64,000 bases of DNA from Taxillus chinensis (GCA_023512835.1 CM042087.1:44262017-44326016), one strand, 5' to 3'; counted from the first letter of the stretch, positions 1 through 10,734 are shown. Made by a program: numbers and translations. Notes: a model not told the origin generated them from the sequence alone.

Positions 1-605
1 TAATGTTTAGCCTTTTATCCTTCGTTAATTTCTCGTTCTAATCATGCATAAATTATTGTAGTGTAGTCATATTGGGTGGTGGGGGGCAAAAATATATATA
101 TAAAACTTTGGTTCGACCACCTCCATTCATGAAACACGTCTCTCTCCAAACTGTGCACTTCAATCCCAGTTGAATATTGGCTCATGGAGGGCACGGATAT
201 TCTCTCTCCAAAAAGTGAGAATGCTTCCACAAGGTGAGGAACAGCAACGGAATTGGTGTCAGTTTCCGGTTGGAGCCAACCAGAATTTAAAGGCGCCGGC
301 GCCGGCGCCGGCGCTGTCACAGGCTCCAAGGACTCCGTTTCCGTCTAATTAACCTCGTCGTTCATTTTTTATTACGATCTCAGGGACCACCACTAGCTTG
401 TTCGTCTATTACTATATTATATTTAATTTAGTGTTATTTATATTTTCTTTGTTGCATAATCAAATGAAGTTATCGCTAGCTGCTCGAAACAAATGATCGT
501 CCTTTTCTTTTCCGATTAGATATATCATAATAATATATGTGTATACGCGCGCACACACACACAGATATATATATATATATATATATATAGGAATTTGATG
601 TGCAC
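1..605 (-). other. PP2C first intron, running off the left edge
   Basis: This is non-coding sequence downstream of the PP2C first exon on the minus strand. The intron starts with GT at 605/604 and no PP2C-like exon is visible before the window ends, so the intron is at least 605 bp, or the gene is truncated. It contains a CA/TA microsatellite next to the donor and a short GC-rich palindromic repeat at 292-314. Nothing else was recognised. Confidence 0.55.
551..589. repeat. CA/TA microsatellite at the PP2C donor site
   Basis: A (CA)n tract runs directly into a (TA)n tract 15-50 bases inside the intron that follows PP2C exon 1. It is simple-sequence DNA, likely length-variable. Confidence 0.9.
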
Positions 606-1040
606 CTGAGAGCCACCGTGGCCATCGTAGACCCCAAAGAAATGGACGGGCGTGATCTCCCCGGAGGTTCGCCAATAACCGGGAGCCGTACAGCCGCCGA
701 CATGGTCGCAAAGACAGCTCATGAATCCCGGCACGGAGGCGACGGCGTCCTCCATCTCCGACCGCCGCCCTATCACGGAGGCGGTCCCCCAAGAAACACC
801 TCCCGGCCGGTTCCTCCTCCCCACGCACTGCGCCCTAATCTCCGCTGCCGCTCCTCCTCGTCCGCTGTCGTCGTTGGAACTTCCGGAACTAACTGGATTG
901 GCGGGCTCCGCCGCCGCGCCGACCAGAATGTCACCGATTTCGCCGACAGTACCGCTCGAGCTGGAACCGAGTGTTGTCATGCACGATGTACTGTCGGAGC
1001 TCTCCAGAGCCTGCAGATCATCTTCCTTATGAGGGTCCAT
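606..1040 (-). CDS. Clade A protein phosphatase 2C, exon 1 (partial)
   Basis: N-terminal exon of a PP2C Ser/Thr phosphatase of the ABA co-receptor group (ABI1/HAB-like). These enzymes dephosphorylate SnRK2 kinases and are inhibited by ABA-bound PYR/PYL receptors. The first 145 residues are visible: a low-complexity Ser/Gly/Ala-rich N-terminus to about residue 70, then the start of the catalytic domain with GRRSEMEDAV near residues 91-100 and FFGVYDGHGGSQ at the exon end. The Glu of EMEDA and the Asp of VYDGHGG are metal-binding positions in the family. The exon ends in phase 0 at CAG|GTGCAC. I chose the ATG at 1040. Two more in-frame ATGs at 1046 and 1058 fall inside an ATGT microsatellite. 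The metal-binding Asp residues and ABA-sensing loops of the C-terminal half lie outside the window, so an intact gene cannot be confirmed. Confidence 0.8.
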
Positions 1041-1136
1041 ATACATACATACATACATATATATATGGATGTTGTATTCACAGGACTAGCCTCATAAAAT
1101 TGAGAGCACTAACGCTAGACAAAACAGCCAAGGCAG

Positions 1137-1171
<35 letters not shown>

Positions 1172-1837
1172 TGGGGATTAAAGTGGAGGGCTGTGATGGT
1201 GGAACCGTGGAAGGGAGGGGAGGGGGCGACACGTGTGATGGGTAGCGAATAAATGGTTACACGTATTCAATGTGGTCGTGTACGAAGTGGAGTGTCGTCC
1301 TCAATGGCTTTTCGCCTCACCGCCATGTGTCCGTTCTGCGTGAACCGCGGTGCCAACCTTCGGCAGCGATCGCTATCGAGGCATGTGGAATTATAAGAGC
1401 CTCACTAACGTTACCTAAATTTTAACTTTATGTTTTTTTTTTTTTTTTTTTCATTTTACATCAATGATTTATTCTATAAATCTTTTAAAAAATATTAATT
1501 TTAATACTCATGAGTCACGATTCGGAGTTCACCGAGTTAAATTTGGTGAGTAATTTGGTCCAAATTTGATTAATTATTTTTTTGGCTTTTAGGGAGGCCA
1601 ATGCTAATGCCGTTGTAGCCCCGAGTGATCTTCGGTTTGACTCACTGTCGTCATATGTCGTCAAATTTTGTGCATACACCCGACGGCTCCGAAGGACCCA
1701 TTGCGGTTTGGGAATTGTAGGTACTAGCTCAATAAACGCAATCTTGATAATAATTAAAAAAATAAAAAAGGCAAGTTTTTGCACATACGGTTAAGTTTGA
1801 CTTTGAAACCTTATTTATCTCTTAAATTTGACTTTGA
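1041..1837. other. PP2C 5' leader and upstream region
   Basis: Minus-strand leader and promoter of the PP2C gene. It holds a TATG/TACA microsatellite at 1043-1067 and a 28-bp GA tract at 1140-1167 (a CT tract in the transcript sense), typical of plant 5' leaders. An ACGTGT core occurs at 1231-1236 and a related ACACGTA at 1259-1265; both resemble ABRE-type ACGT elements, which would fit an ABA-feedback PP2C, but this is only motif matching. A poly-T run lies near 1432. No gene was recognised between here and the copia fragment. Confidence 0.45.
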
Positions 1838-2376
1838 CTTTGAAAAAATTGATGGTTCTAATAATTTTGGGTTTGTAAATCTAGACAATCTTACTCTCAA
1901 TTATGCATGTCAAAAGAATTTCCCCAAAATTTATGCAAGAGAAGAAGAATGAAGTTCTTAATAAGACCTACGACACTTTGATCATCAACCTTAGTGATAA
2001 AGTTTTAAGGGAAATTATGAATGCAAGAGTGTAACAGAGTTACAAGGTATAGTTGAAGCTTAAATCTTTGTATATGATCAAGAATTTATCAAGTTTGTTA
2101 TATTTGAAGGTGATGAAGTTTTTCACTTGGGAAATTGTAGAGGGTATGGATTCGCAAGGGCATATTAATCGCTTCAACAAGTTGGTAGTGAACTTGAAAA
2201 ACATAGGAATTGAGTATGAAGACGAGGATAGGGCTTTGGTGCTTTTTTATTCATTTCCAAAGTCTTATGAAACATTAACATTAGTGAACATTTTGCAGCA
2301 TGCATGGAAGAGATATTATCATTTTGGATGATGTCGTGAGTGCCCTCAAAGCTAAGTACAACCCAATTAACTGAAA
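1838..2376 (+). pseudogene. Ty1/copia gag (UBN2-type) remnant
   Basis: Translated in the plus direction with frameshifts and stops, this stretch follows the copia gag polyprotein order. It has an N-terminal FDGSNNF-like segment (about 1840), then the LWLKLESLYM-like segment (LKLKSLYMIKNLS, about 2056-2094), then a conserved HINRFNKLVVNLK block followed by EDEDRALVLFYSFPKSYETL (about 2160-2275), and a frameshifted ILHAWKRD-like tail. At least three stop codons interrupt it. No pol domain, LTR or primer-binding site is seen nearby, so it is an isolated fragment of a capsid-like protein gene and cannot be functional. Confidence 0.75.
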
Positions 2377-5300
2377 ATTAAATGTTCTATGAGATGACAT
2401 TAAACTTTTATTATATAATTTATAGTTTATTTTAATTTATATCTTTTTAAAAATAAAAATAAATCGCACGGCTTGCACAGCTACAGTGCATGAATCAGCC
2501 AGCCTATGACCTGTAGTATTGACAACGTGGAACATTAAGGCTGGACGGTGCAGATCAGTGTGGTAGACCCGTACGGCCTGGCACGCAGAGAACAGGGGAA
2601 GACAGACCCTACAACAACCAGCAGAGCGCGAGGAGGCAAAATTCTGCAACGCCTACGCGTGTCCAGTTTCGAACGCATGGGGCCCATTCCTACCACAGAC
2701 TAAACCGACCTTTGGTTCAGGAAAATGTGATATCGATCGCACGTGTTTTAATCATGCAAATTCATCTGCTTTGGACGGCTGTCATCGTTTGGATCGTGCG
2801 ATCAAGACAAGCCGAGGTGGTATATAACAAGCCATAGGGTGGGGTTCACCGCAGCGAAGAGCAATGGTGGCATGCAACTTGCAAGAGAGGTAATTCAGAT
2901 AAAAAAAAATAAAAATATAAAAGCATCACGTAAGTTTTTTTTTTTTTAACCTTTTCATTTACATAATATTTTTAAATTTATTTTTAAAAAATAAACTATA
3001 ATTTATTTAGCATTTTTTATTATTATCACCGTAAGAAAAACTATCCAAATCGCATGCCTCCAATTTGACACTTTCATTTTTTTATTTTTTATATTTACAC
3101 ACACACACACACACACACATAATATATATAAACATTTGATTCAAGAGTATTATATTTGTATGCATATATATAATTAAAAAAATGTTAAGGCTATATCTAT
3201 TCAAAGTGGGTTAGGTCAAATATTTTACTTTTTGTTTTACTTGTTTAACGCCGCGTTATGGCCAAAAATTCCACACGTCATTATGTTGGGTTACATTAGA
3301 AGCGAATTCCACGTTATGGCAAAAATTTCTACTTTTATGATTTTAATTATTTTTTTCGAAATTTAAAATTTATTATTCCTTTTATTTTATTTATCAGTTT
3401 ATATTTTGAAAAAAAAAATAGGAAAAAGCAAATAAGTAGATAAGAGTCAAATACATAATAAAGGGAGTAGGTAATAACTTAAACGCTTTTTACATCAAGA
3501 AAAATAAAAATAAAAAAGAGAAATCTGATTTAAACCTCAAGTCCCGCAATAAAGGACAATGTTCCTCGTTATAGAAAACTGAAAAAAAAACCAAAAATTA
3601 AAATAGGAAACAAATTGACACCACCAATCAAGTTGGGTAAGAGATCAACGCCGTTGTTGGATAATAGATCAACGGTTATAAAAAAAACTCCAAAGTTATA
3701 TATTAAGGTTGGGCTTGAATCTGGGCTGGACTTGATAATCAGATTTGAAAAATAAATTTAAATTGAATTTAATCAGCCCACCCGAGCCCAATATACTCAC
3801 ACGAGTTGAACACCAATAAGCATAAAGTAATACACCGACCCATTCGACATGTACCGGCCCAGTGATAATAGACTTATTAGCCAGAGGAATATAAAACGTA
3901 GTCCTCAGATTCAATCATACACAATCTCTAGATTTAAGTAGCTTTCAAGCATTAAATTAAATTCTAAATCTTAAAATTTAAGTTAAACAAAGGCAACCTT
4001 AACCGACTCTGTAAACCTGAAGGAGTAGAGCTCCAAAGTTTGCAGATCAGATGTTGAAACCATGAACCCTCACGCAAAATTGCTTTCTCCAGTACTCCAA
4101 CAGACCAGACAATCTTATGATACTGCCTCCGCACTTGAAAGCCCCGGAAAGCAGCCTACATTGGAGATTAAATGCAGCATTTGATATTAAGATATTCTAT
4201 GAACTAGGGTTCAATATATTTATATATATAAAAAAAGAACTAGGGTACAAGATAATAATTATAACTTAAATTCAAGAACATCCCATCAATGTGGATCACT
4301 ATGGTCATCAAAATGGCCTTTAAAGTTCAGGGCTTCCTGAAATGAAGCATTTGGCTCCTCACTTTTAGTTGTGGATCTAACCAATGTTGCTAGGTCATAC
4401 AATGACTTCCATATCACCAATTCCATCTATCGTTATTCGTGGTCCAATTCCAATGCCAATGATAAGAGCATTCTTGGAATTGCATTCCTCTATGAACCAC
4501 ACTTTTTCTCACCATCGAATCTTAAAATTCAGCAGATCAAAATGAGACCACATTTAACAAGGCATCAATGGAATACAACTTTGTAAAACAACTGCCCCTG
4601 ATAGAGAACATACGAAATAAAAAAAGAAATAAATAAAATCCATAGTCCATGATTTCATTTCGTCTCCTTTTTTTAACAAATTATAGTTATTTTTGTGAAA
4701 CTAAACTCTGTCACTTTCAATTTTCAAATTTGAATTCCCTTGACTATTTAACACCAAAAGGGAAAAAAATTAGTGTGAGATAAGCCAGCCAACCATATAT
4801 TTTCAAATCTAAATGGAATACGCATGATGCGACTTAAGAGTTCCTAAGGTCTTGCACCACACATTAATAGCAAGGTAGGATCCAATCTGCACACAACAGA
4901 TCTTCCGACCGAGTAAATTGTTTGGTTGGTAGTCCAAATACATTAAAACCTCTCTCACAAGCAGCAACTTCAATGAGTCATGAGAAAACTGATGGCAATA
5001 TGGCTAAAAATTTTTAAAAAACAAAAATCGTAAGAAACTCAGTTATAATCTTATCCTCACAATGCCAATGCTTCATTTGTGAACTCCCAATTGTTTCTTA
5101 TTTTATGTATTATTTTCAGCTTAATAGTCACTGGGAAACAAATTTTTAAGTAGTCCCATTTAGGGGTAAAACTTTATCATGCTACACGGGTCTGTACTCT
5201 CTGTTATGAGTTCCATATCCCTAATATGCTCTCCTTCCCATACTCGTCAATATTGAGTTGAGTTACTTGTTTGAATTTATATATTATTATTTACCAATTT

Positions 5301-5540
5301 AGGGACAAAATGATCTCAATGCCTTTTCACTAGTTTGTGTTTATATCCCACTTTCCATGAACTCTTTTTTTTTTGGGAGGTGGGCATGTTCTGTGTTGTA
5401 ATGGAATTTTCATTTGAGAATTGGGAGTGAAGAAATTAAGGTTTTTGTCCATCAGACCGCCACTACAAGGTTTTTTTTTTTTTTTTTTTTTTATTAGCAT
5501 ATGCATGTGCTCATAAGAAAAAAAAACCCAACAAAAATGT
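2377..5540. other. AT-rich intergenic DNA
   Basis: No gene recognised. The stretch holds several homopolymer and AT-rich runs, a (CA)n microsatellite at about 3099-3118, and a moderately GC-balanced block at 2460-2880 without a convincing coding frame. Short open frames (for example 4371-4586 plus and 5330-5551 minus) show no family similarity that I can see. Confidence 0.5.
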
Positions 5541-5738
5541 ACTATATACACGAATCCACACGAAGAAGTGTTTGTTGAATGAAGTTAGATATTATGTAGC
5601 GAAGAAGTAGAAATTAATGAATCAATTGCGATGCAATTACTATATACACGAATCCACACGAAGTGTTTGTTGAATGAAATTAGATACTATGCAGCGAAGA
5701 AGTAGAAATTAACGAATCAATTGCGATGCGATTACTAA
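5541..5738. repeat. 98-bp tandem duplication
   Basis: Two adjacent copies of a segment starting ACTATATACACGAATCC, at 5541 and 5639, giving a period of 98 bp with a handful of substitutions and one 3-bp indel. They are non-coding and lie 0.8 kb upstream of the MADS-box gene. Confidence 0.85.
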
Positions 5739-6273
5739 CCAGAGCCACTGAAATGTACCGGAAGTCCCCCAATAGAAATAAAAAAAAAGAGGAAACCTGT
5801 CGGAAAAAAACCAAAAATTAAACAAGAAACCCGAAGCAAAATGTGAGTCGGAATCTCAGGAAGCATATCGGTAAAATGTGCTTTCGGAATACTCTTTAAA
5901 ATAAAAAATTATATATGAAACAATGTAATTTTAATTTTATTTTTATTAAAATAATATAATTTTAATAAATAAATTTTAAATTAAAATAATATCGTTTTAA
6001 TAAAAATACCTGATATTATTTTTAAGAAATACAAGTAATGGTGTATTCTAATTTAAAAATAATATAAACTTAAATGTTAATTTTAAAAATGATGACCGAA
6101 TGGTTCCTAAATTCCTAAATTCAATGGCTAAATGGTTTCTAAATTCTTAAATTTATAGTTATTTTTAAAATTATTTTTAAATTTAATTTTATCAGAAAAT
6201 TCAAATAACTTTTTTTAAAAATTAACAGACTATTCGCTTTGAGACAACTATTCGCTTTTAACTATTCATTTGA
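5739..6273. other. AT-rich spacer upstream of the MADS gene
   Basis: Strongly AT-rich DNA with no open frame of note. A single 16-base match to the half-unit of the downstream minisatellite occurs at 5826-5841, so that sequence existed locally before it was amplified. Confidence 0.5.
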
Positions 6274-6280
6274 TAAAACA

Positions 6281-6408
6281 GGAAACCCGAAGCAAAAACA
6301 GGAAACTGGGAACAAAAACAGGAAACCCGAAGCAAAAACAGGAAACTGGGAACAAAAACAGGAAACCCGAAGCAAAAACAGGAAACTGGGAACAAAAATA
6401 GGAAACCC
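6281..6408. repeat. 40-bp minisatellite in the MADS promoter
   Basis: Three nearly perfect 40-bp units at 6281, 6321 and 6361, plus a partial fourth. Each unit consists of two 20-base halves that share GGAAAC and an A-rich tail and differ in the middle (CCGAAGC versus TGGGAAC). The array ends about 14 bases before the TATA box of the MADS-box gene, so array length would directly change promoter spacing. Confidence 0.95.
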
Positions 6409-6422
6409 AACTCTCTCTCTAG

Positions 6423-6432
6423 TCTATATATA
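6423..6432 (+). promoter_or_regulatory. Probable TATA box of the MADS-box gene
   Basis: TCTATATATA lies about 80 bp before the chosen ATG. It is followed by a CT/GA-rich leader (a GAGT repeat at 6479-6500), which suits a transcription start near 6455-6465. Motif and spacing only. Confidence 0.6.
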
Positions 6433-6510
6433 CATATAAGCTCCGAGCATCAGCGTTCTGCGTTCTGTTCCATTGAAGTGAGTGAGTGAGTGTGAGTGAG
6501 GTGACGAACG

Positions 6511-7413
6511 ATGGAAGAAGATAAGAGAAAAATGGGGAAGGCGATGAAGGGGCGGAGAGGTGGAACGAAGAGGAAGATAGCGTTGGATAAGAAAAGGGAG
6601 AAGGAAAGCACAGTAGAGGTTACCTTCAGCAAGCGACGGAAGACCCTTTTCAGAAAAGCAGAGAAGCTCTGCCAGGTCCTCCCTCAAACCTCCCACCCCG
6701 TCTCCGTCGCCGCCATTGTCTTCTCCCCCCATGGCAAACCTTACGTCTTCGGCTCCCACGCCGACCCTGACTCCTTCTTCGATTCCTTCCTCCGCGACAC
6801 CAATCATCATCAGGCCATTACATGTGTTGATGATCATGATACCTTCATCATCAGCCCGCCGCCACCACCATCACCTTGGTCATCTTCAATTGACTCCTCT
6901 TCCTGTTGCAGTGGCAGTGGCAGTGGCAGTGGCGGCACACCTTCTTTCGCTGTTCCCATGCAGATGCGGATGGAGATGAATGTGAACAACACCAACAGTA
7001 CCACGAGAAAGGAGGAGTGGCTGAGCCTTGAGGGTTGCGACACCCTTGACAAGATGGTCGCCAAAAGGGACCACTTACTGACCATCCTTCAACTCATTCA
7101 ACATCGCATGTCTGATTCCTCGCCTTCTTCCTCCACCGCCACTCCTCCCACCTCGTTGGTTGTGCCCCCTATCCAAACCGTCGTCACTAATCCTACTGAC
7201 CACAGCCTAATGACTTGCATGGGGGAAGAATTGCCATCCCAAACCCGTGATTCAACTGCAAGTACTTCTACTACAACGGAGGACGGCACTACCACCACTA
7301 CAACCCCAGGCCACGTGGAAGAGGACAGCGACCACCCTGATGATTTCTGGAACCGTTTGATGACCTTGGAGGACGACGATGTTTACCTTAACATTGATTC
7401 TTTCCTATGTTGA
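6511..7413 (+). CDS. Type I (M-alpha-like) MADS-box transcription factor
   Basis: Single-exon, 300-residue nuclear DNA-binding protein. The MADS domain occupies about residues 12-85: basic GRRGGTKRKI, the conserved TFSKRRKTLFRKAEKLC block (about 38-54), and AAIVFSPHGKPYVFG. It lacks a keratin-like K domain and introns, as in type I genes of the AGL61/AGL62 group, which act mainly in the central cell and endosperm. Between KLCQ and VAAIVFSP there is a VLPQTSHPVS stretch where relatives have a shorter linker, an apparent insertion of about six residues. The C-terminal half is low complexity, with a Ser-Gly run near 135 and a Ser/Thr-rich region at 200-270, ending in an acidic tail. I chose the first ATG after the TATA box; an ATG seven codons later is also possible. 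TC-rich sequence follows the stop. Confidence 0.88.
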   Translation: MEEDKRKMGKAMKGRRGGTKRKIALDKKREKESTVEVTFSKRRKTLFRKAEKLCQVLPQTSHPVSVAAIVFSPHGKPYVFGSHADPDSFFDSFLRDTNHHQAITCVDDHDTFIISPPPPPSPWSSSIDSSSCCSGSGSGSGGTPSFAVPMQMRMEMNVNNTNSTTRKEEWLSLEGCDTLDKMVAKRDHLLTILQLIQHRMSDSSPSSSTATPPTSLVVPPIQTVVTNPTDHSLMTCMGEELPSQTRDSTASTSTTTEDGTTTTTTPGHVEEDSDHPDDFWNRLMTLEDDDVYLNIDSFLC

Positions 7414-8689
7414 TTCTTCTTCTTCTTCTTCTCCAGACAATATTGTTTGTTGTTGATTTGTAGTCTCTCAGACTTCAAAAACATTCACCTTGTAACTTGT
7501 ATTTCAAATGAATATTCACTTCTTTCAATCATATCAGTGAATCAATTTTTAGATTTGCTTCATTACACGTCTTGTACAGTACAGTCAATCCATTGAGTTT
7601 GTAAAGCCGGAAATAACTAACATGCAAACCCAATTGGTAAAGCAAGAGAAGGCACCAATATGACCCATATGCTAGACGCCTAGACATGTTTAATAGCCGA
7701 AACAATTACTCCTTCATTTAACAAAACCCAATAAAATGGGAAAACTCGTCAAAACATGACAATGGAGCATTATAAATTTTCTGATTCAATTTTCAACTTG
7801 TTTTCACTAGATCTTTTCCTACGAAAAAGAAAAAAAAACAAACTATAGATGTTGGAAAATGAAAGGCAAGAAAATGCTTTTCAAATGAAAAAAAAAATGA
7901 TTAAAGAAAAGAAACTGCGAACTCTAGGTATGTTCGTCAATAATTTCCAGGATTTCAGTGATTTCACCTCGTATGCTCTAATTGCACTTTGAGACATTTA
8001 TTGTTATTATTTAAATTTTGATATATGCTTGCTGGTTTTTCCTTGCAAAGTTTGTACTGGTGAGTGGTGAGTTGGTCTTTTAATTTTTAGTGTTTTCTTT
8101 TTCTTTTTCTTTTTTAATTTTATGAGAAATGTTTCTTACTTGTTGGGTTTGTCGTCTTTAATTAGGAATGAGAATTAGCTATATTTAGACAAACGGTAAA
8201 GTGAATGCCCTTTACGTAGGCTCATTTGCTTACTCAGAAAACTGGAATTTACATAGAAGTTTTGGTGATGACTCAATGTATGTGTAAGCTCATTTGTTTT
8301 CTTTGCTGCCTGGAAGATTTTGTTATCATGCACCTAGTTTTCCATGGATTTCTAATTTGTCTGCACAAAACATTAAATAGGAGGTCGAAACTGTTCAGCC
8401 TGCCCTGTTGAGACCTCCCATTCTCAAGATCTAATTCTGCAGTTAATCGCGAATTGCCTAAGGAACATGTTGGTGAGTGTCATTTATCTCTAAACCCACT
8501 GCTATGTGTGTCTTGAACCTTCTGCTTCCTGATAATTTATTTTATGAATCACAATTCGTCTAATCAATGCAATGAGCCTCAAAATCATGACATTGCATAT
8601 GTTCACATATAAAACACACAAATTAATTCATTAATAGTCCATGCAACATGATAATAAATGATTAATTATTTGTTTTTAGACCTATCTTT
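7414..8689. other. 3' flank of the MADS gene; no gene recognised
   Basis: Begins with a CTT repeat and the probable 3' UTR. Further on are CT-rich runs near 8090-8120 and a stretch at 8380-8475 that ends in a GTGAGT donor-like site. This stretch might belong with the open frame beginning at 8690, but its frames are broken by stops. Confidence 0.35.
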
Positions 8690-9043
8690 ATGTTTGATCT
8701 CTATCTTTCTCATATTCAATTTGCTTTGAAGACAGGTGTATGTGTACATTCCCCGAGGGGACAGGCTGCTACTCATATACTCTATGACATTGTGGTTCAT
8801 CCACCAAGGCTAAATCCCCGAGGTGTAATAGGATGGATGAAGAAGCCACCTTCACAGGGGACCATAAAAACATGTCGTCCAAAATCAGAGAGACTTGAAG
8901 AAATATTTACCAGATTGGATACAGCAGCTGGAGTTCTGCTCCAGAGTGATGATGATACAACACATTTTAAAAGGCTGAAGCACTCTACTGAGGAAAAAAA
9001 ACTGATCATGGCCTCTCCAAGACTTTTATTAAAGCACCATTGA
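8690..9043 (+). other. Unrecognised open frame, possible gene remnant
   Basis: A 117-codon open frame. Its composition from about residue 22 on is protein-like: charged and helix-rich, with KSERLEEIFTRLDTAAGVLL and a following DDDTTHFKRLKHS segment. An acceptor-like AG precedes GTGTATGTG at about 8737, and a donor-like site occurs upstream at about 8473. This fits an exon of a decayed gene, but I do not recognise the family, and no partner exons were found within 1 kb. The frame ends at TGA after LLLKHH. The opposite strand is also open for 70 codons, which weakens the coding argument. Confidence 0.3.
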
Positions 9044-10608
9044 GCTAGTCAACTCCGAGGTCAAGTCGATAATCTCCCATCAAGCCATTGAAGGACACAT
9101 TTGCAGAGATGAAACATTTTACTGCCACTCTTAGGCATTCATCCAGGGAAACATTTTACTGCCACTTCTACTTTGTAATGACCCTACCTGTGAGATTTGC
9201 TGGAACGCTGTGGAAAAGGAATAGATAGCAGAAGGTGATGAAGATGATGACAATGAGGACAGAGGATTTAATAATATTCTTCTATTTAACAAAAGTATTT
9301 AATTTTGATGTTAACATCAATGCCGTTTGGCAGCACTAATTTGTATTTGACACCAATGCTGTTATTCGAGAGCATTAATTTACAGCAAATTGATCGTGTA
9401 GGTATGTTTGGCACCGCCTTAATATAATTTATGGCAGCATTAATGTAATATATTGGCAGCATTATATTAATTTGTTGTTAATATAATTTATGACAGCATT
9501 AATTTGTGGCAAATTGATGTTCGCCTCTCGGTTCTTTTAATATCGATGCTGCCACAGAGCCACAAAGTAATTATTGCCATAGATTGTGGTTGTCAAATTA
9601 TGTGAATTGTGGAGTAATGTCATTATTGAGACCCAGTGAAAATAGAAAAACCTGTATTAGGATCATGTGGATCCGAAAGGTGAAATCAAGAGGTGGATGA
9701 TGTAGTGGGTGTAAGATGATACTTATTTTTGTTTTGTGGGAAGCCTGTTTCCTTTCATCTGGCTCAGAGAGCAGAGGCTTCAAGGTGAAAGGAGAGACAA
9801 TGAACATGCTTTTCAATTTTACCCGTATAAATACTAATTTTAAAAAAAATCAAATAGACCCTCATCTATTTGGGCAATAATTTACCATTTTTCAAAAGGA
9901 AAAATAGTAAAAGCATCAGAAAGCTGACATTTAAGCTAAAAAAGACTGTATAATTTGGCTGATTGGCTCAGAATGATTTAGACCCTAACTAGATGCAGCA
10001 AGAAACAAGCTTATAATACCAACAGTTGACCAAAATTAGACCCTTTTTTTTTACTAAGCTAGACTTAAGATTACTAAAGAGCACATTCAAACCAATCATA
10101 TGTTACTTCATATAAAAGGAAGATAGAAATAGACATTAGTCTCCAGCTCCTTGGAATCTCTCATTTGATAGTTATGTTGAACCAGAACCAGCTAAAAAGC
10201 ACTTATGAATACGTTTTTCATAACTTTCTAAAACTCAAATGAATATAATAGCAAATAGACCATTTATGTTTTGCTCTTTCTGAACAACCATTTATGAATT
10301 AACACTATGTTTGGAGACATTTATTGGATTTTAATAACAGTTGAATAAGACAGGTACACAAGATGGCAAGTTATGTCACGATAAACAAAAACAGAACAAA
10401 ACAAAGAAAAAAAAGTTAGTGCGAGAGCAGGTCATTAAGAGAGCAGAATAAAATGTGTGCATCTTTGAGAATAAATGAGGAAGTCCAATACAGATCAACA
10501 TCATTCCAGACGGAGTTTGATCTTACATTCATAACATATTTTGACACAAATCAAAAGGGAGAGTCTGGTAAAGCCTTCTTGAAATTCCTACTACAGATAA
10601 ATATTTAC
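9044..10608. other. Intergenic, with degenerate GGCAGCATTAAT repeats
   Basis: At 9340-9540 short motifs of the form GCAGCATTAAT and CAAATTGATCGT recur several times, suggesting an eroded tandem or dispersed repeat. The rest is AT-rich without a recognisable gene. Confidence 0.4.
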
Positions 10609-10734
10609 TTTTGGGCAAGTTCACTGGCTTGACGCTGATGTTGAAATTTGTATGGTTACAGAGTATTGCATGAATCTCGTTCGGACGGAGCCATCTCTCT
10701 CTAGCTTCCTCAAACATGCTTCCAACGTCCAAAT
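10609..10734 (-). pseudogene. Orphan CG-1 domain exon of a CAMTA transcription factor
   Basis: One 126-nt exon-like segment encodes the first third of the CG-1 DNA-binding domain of a calmodulin-binding transcription activator. It starts DLDVGSMFEEARERWLRPNE and continues through IHAILCNHTNFNISVKPVNLPK. The RWLRPNEI core is diagnostic of CAMTA proteins, and the KPVNLPK version suits the CAMTA4/5 subgroup. It is bounded by an acceptor (AACAG|AT) and a donor (AAAA|GTAAAT), and the 3' phase fits a split codon after LPK. No upstream start exon, no continuing CG-1 exon (LFDRK-type) and no TIG, ankyrin or IQ regions are seen on this strand before the malic enzyme gene or downstream to 9 kb. I read it as a relic of a duplicated or shattered CAMTA gene; a gene with very long introns is less likely. 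Confidence 0.7.

Noticed and set aside
600..1097. 165-codon plus-strand open frame opposite PP2C
   Set aside because: It is an antisense shadow of the GC-rich PP2C exon, whose minus-strand translation has clear catalytic motifs.
6281..6408. CRISPR-like regular repeat
   Set aside because: The units are contiguous halves without unique spacers, in a plant genome: a minisatellite.
6239..6439. Plus-strand open frame with a repeated KQETGNKNRKPE-type peptide
   Set aside because: It is a translation of the 40-bp minisatellite. The TATA box lies within its end, so it is promoter DNA.
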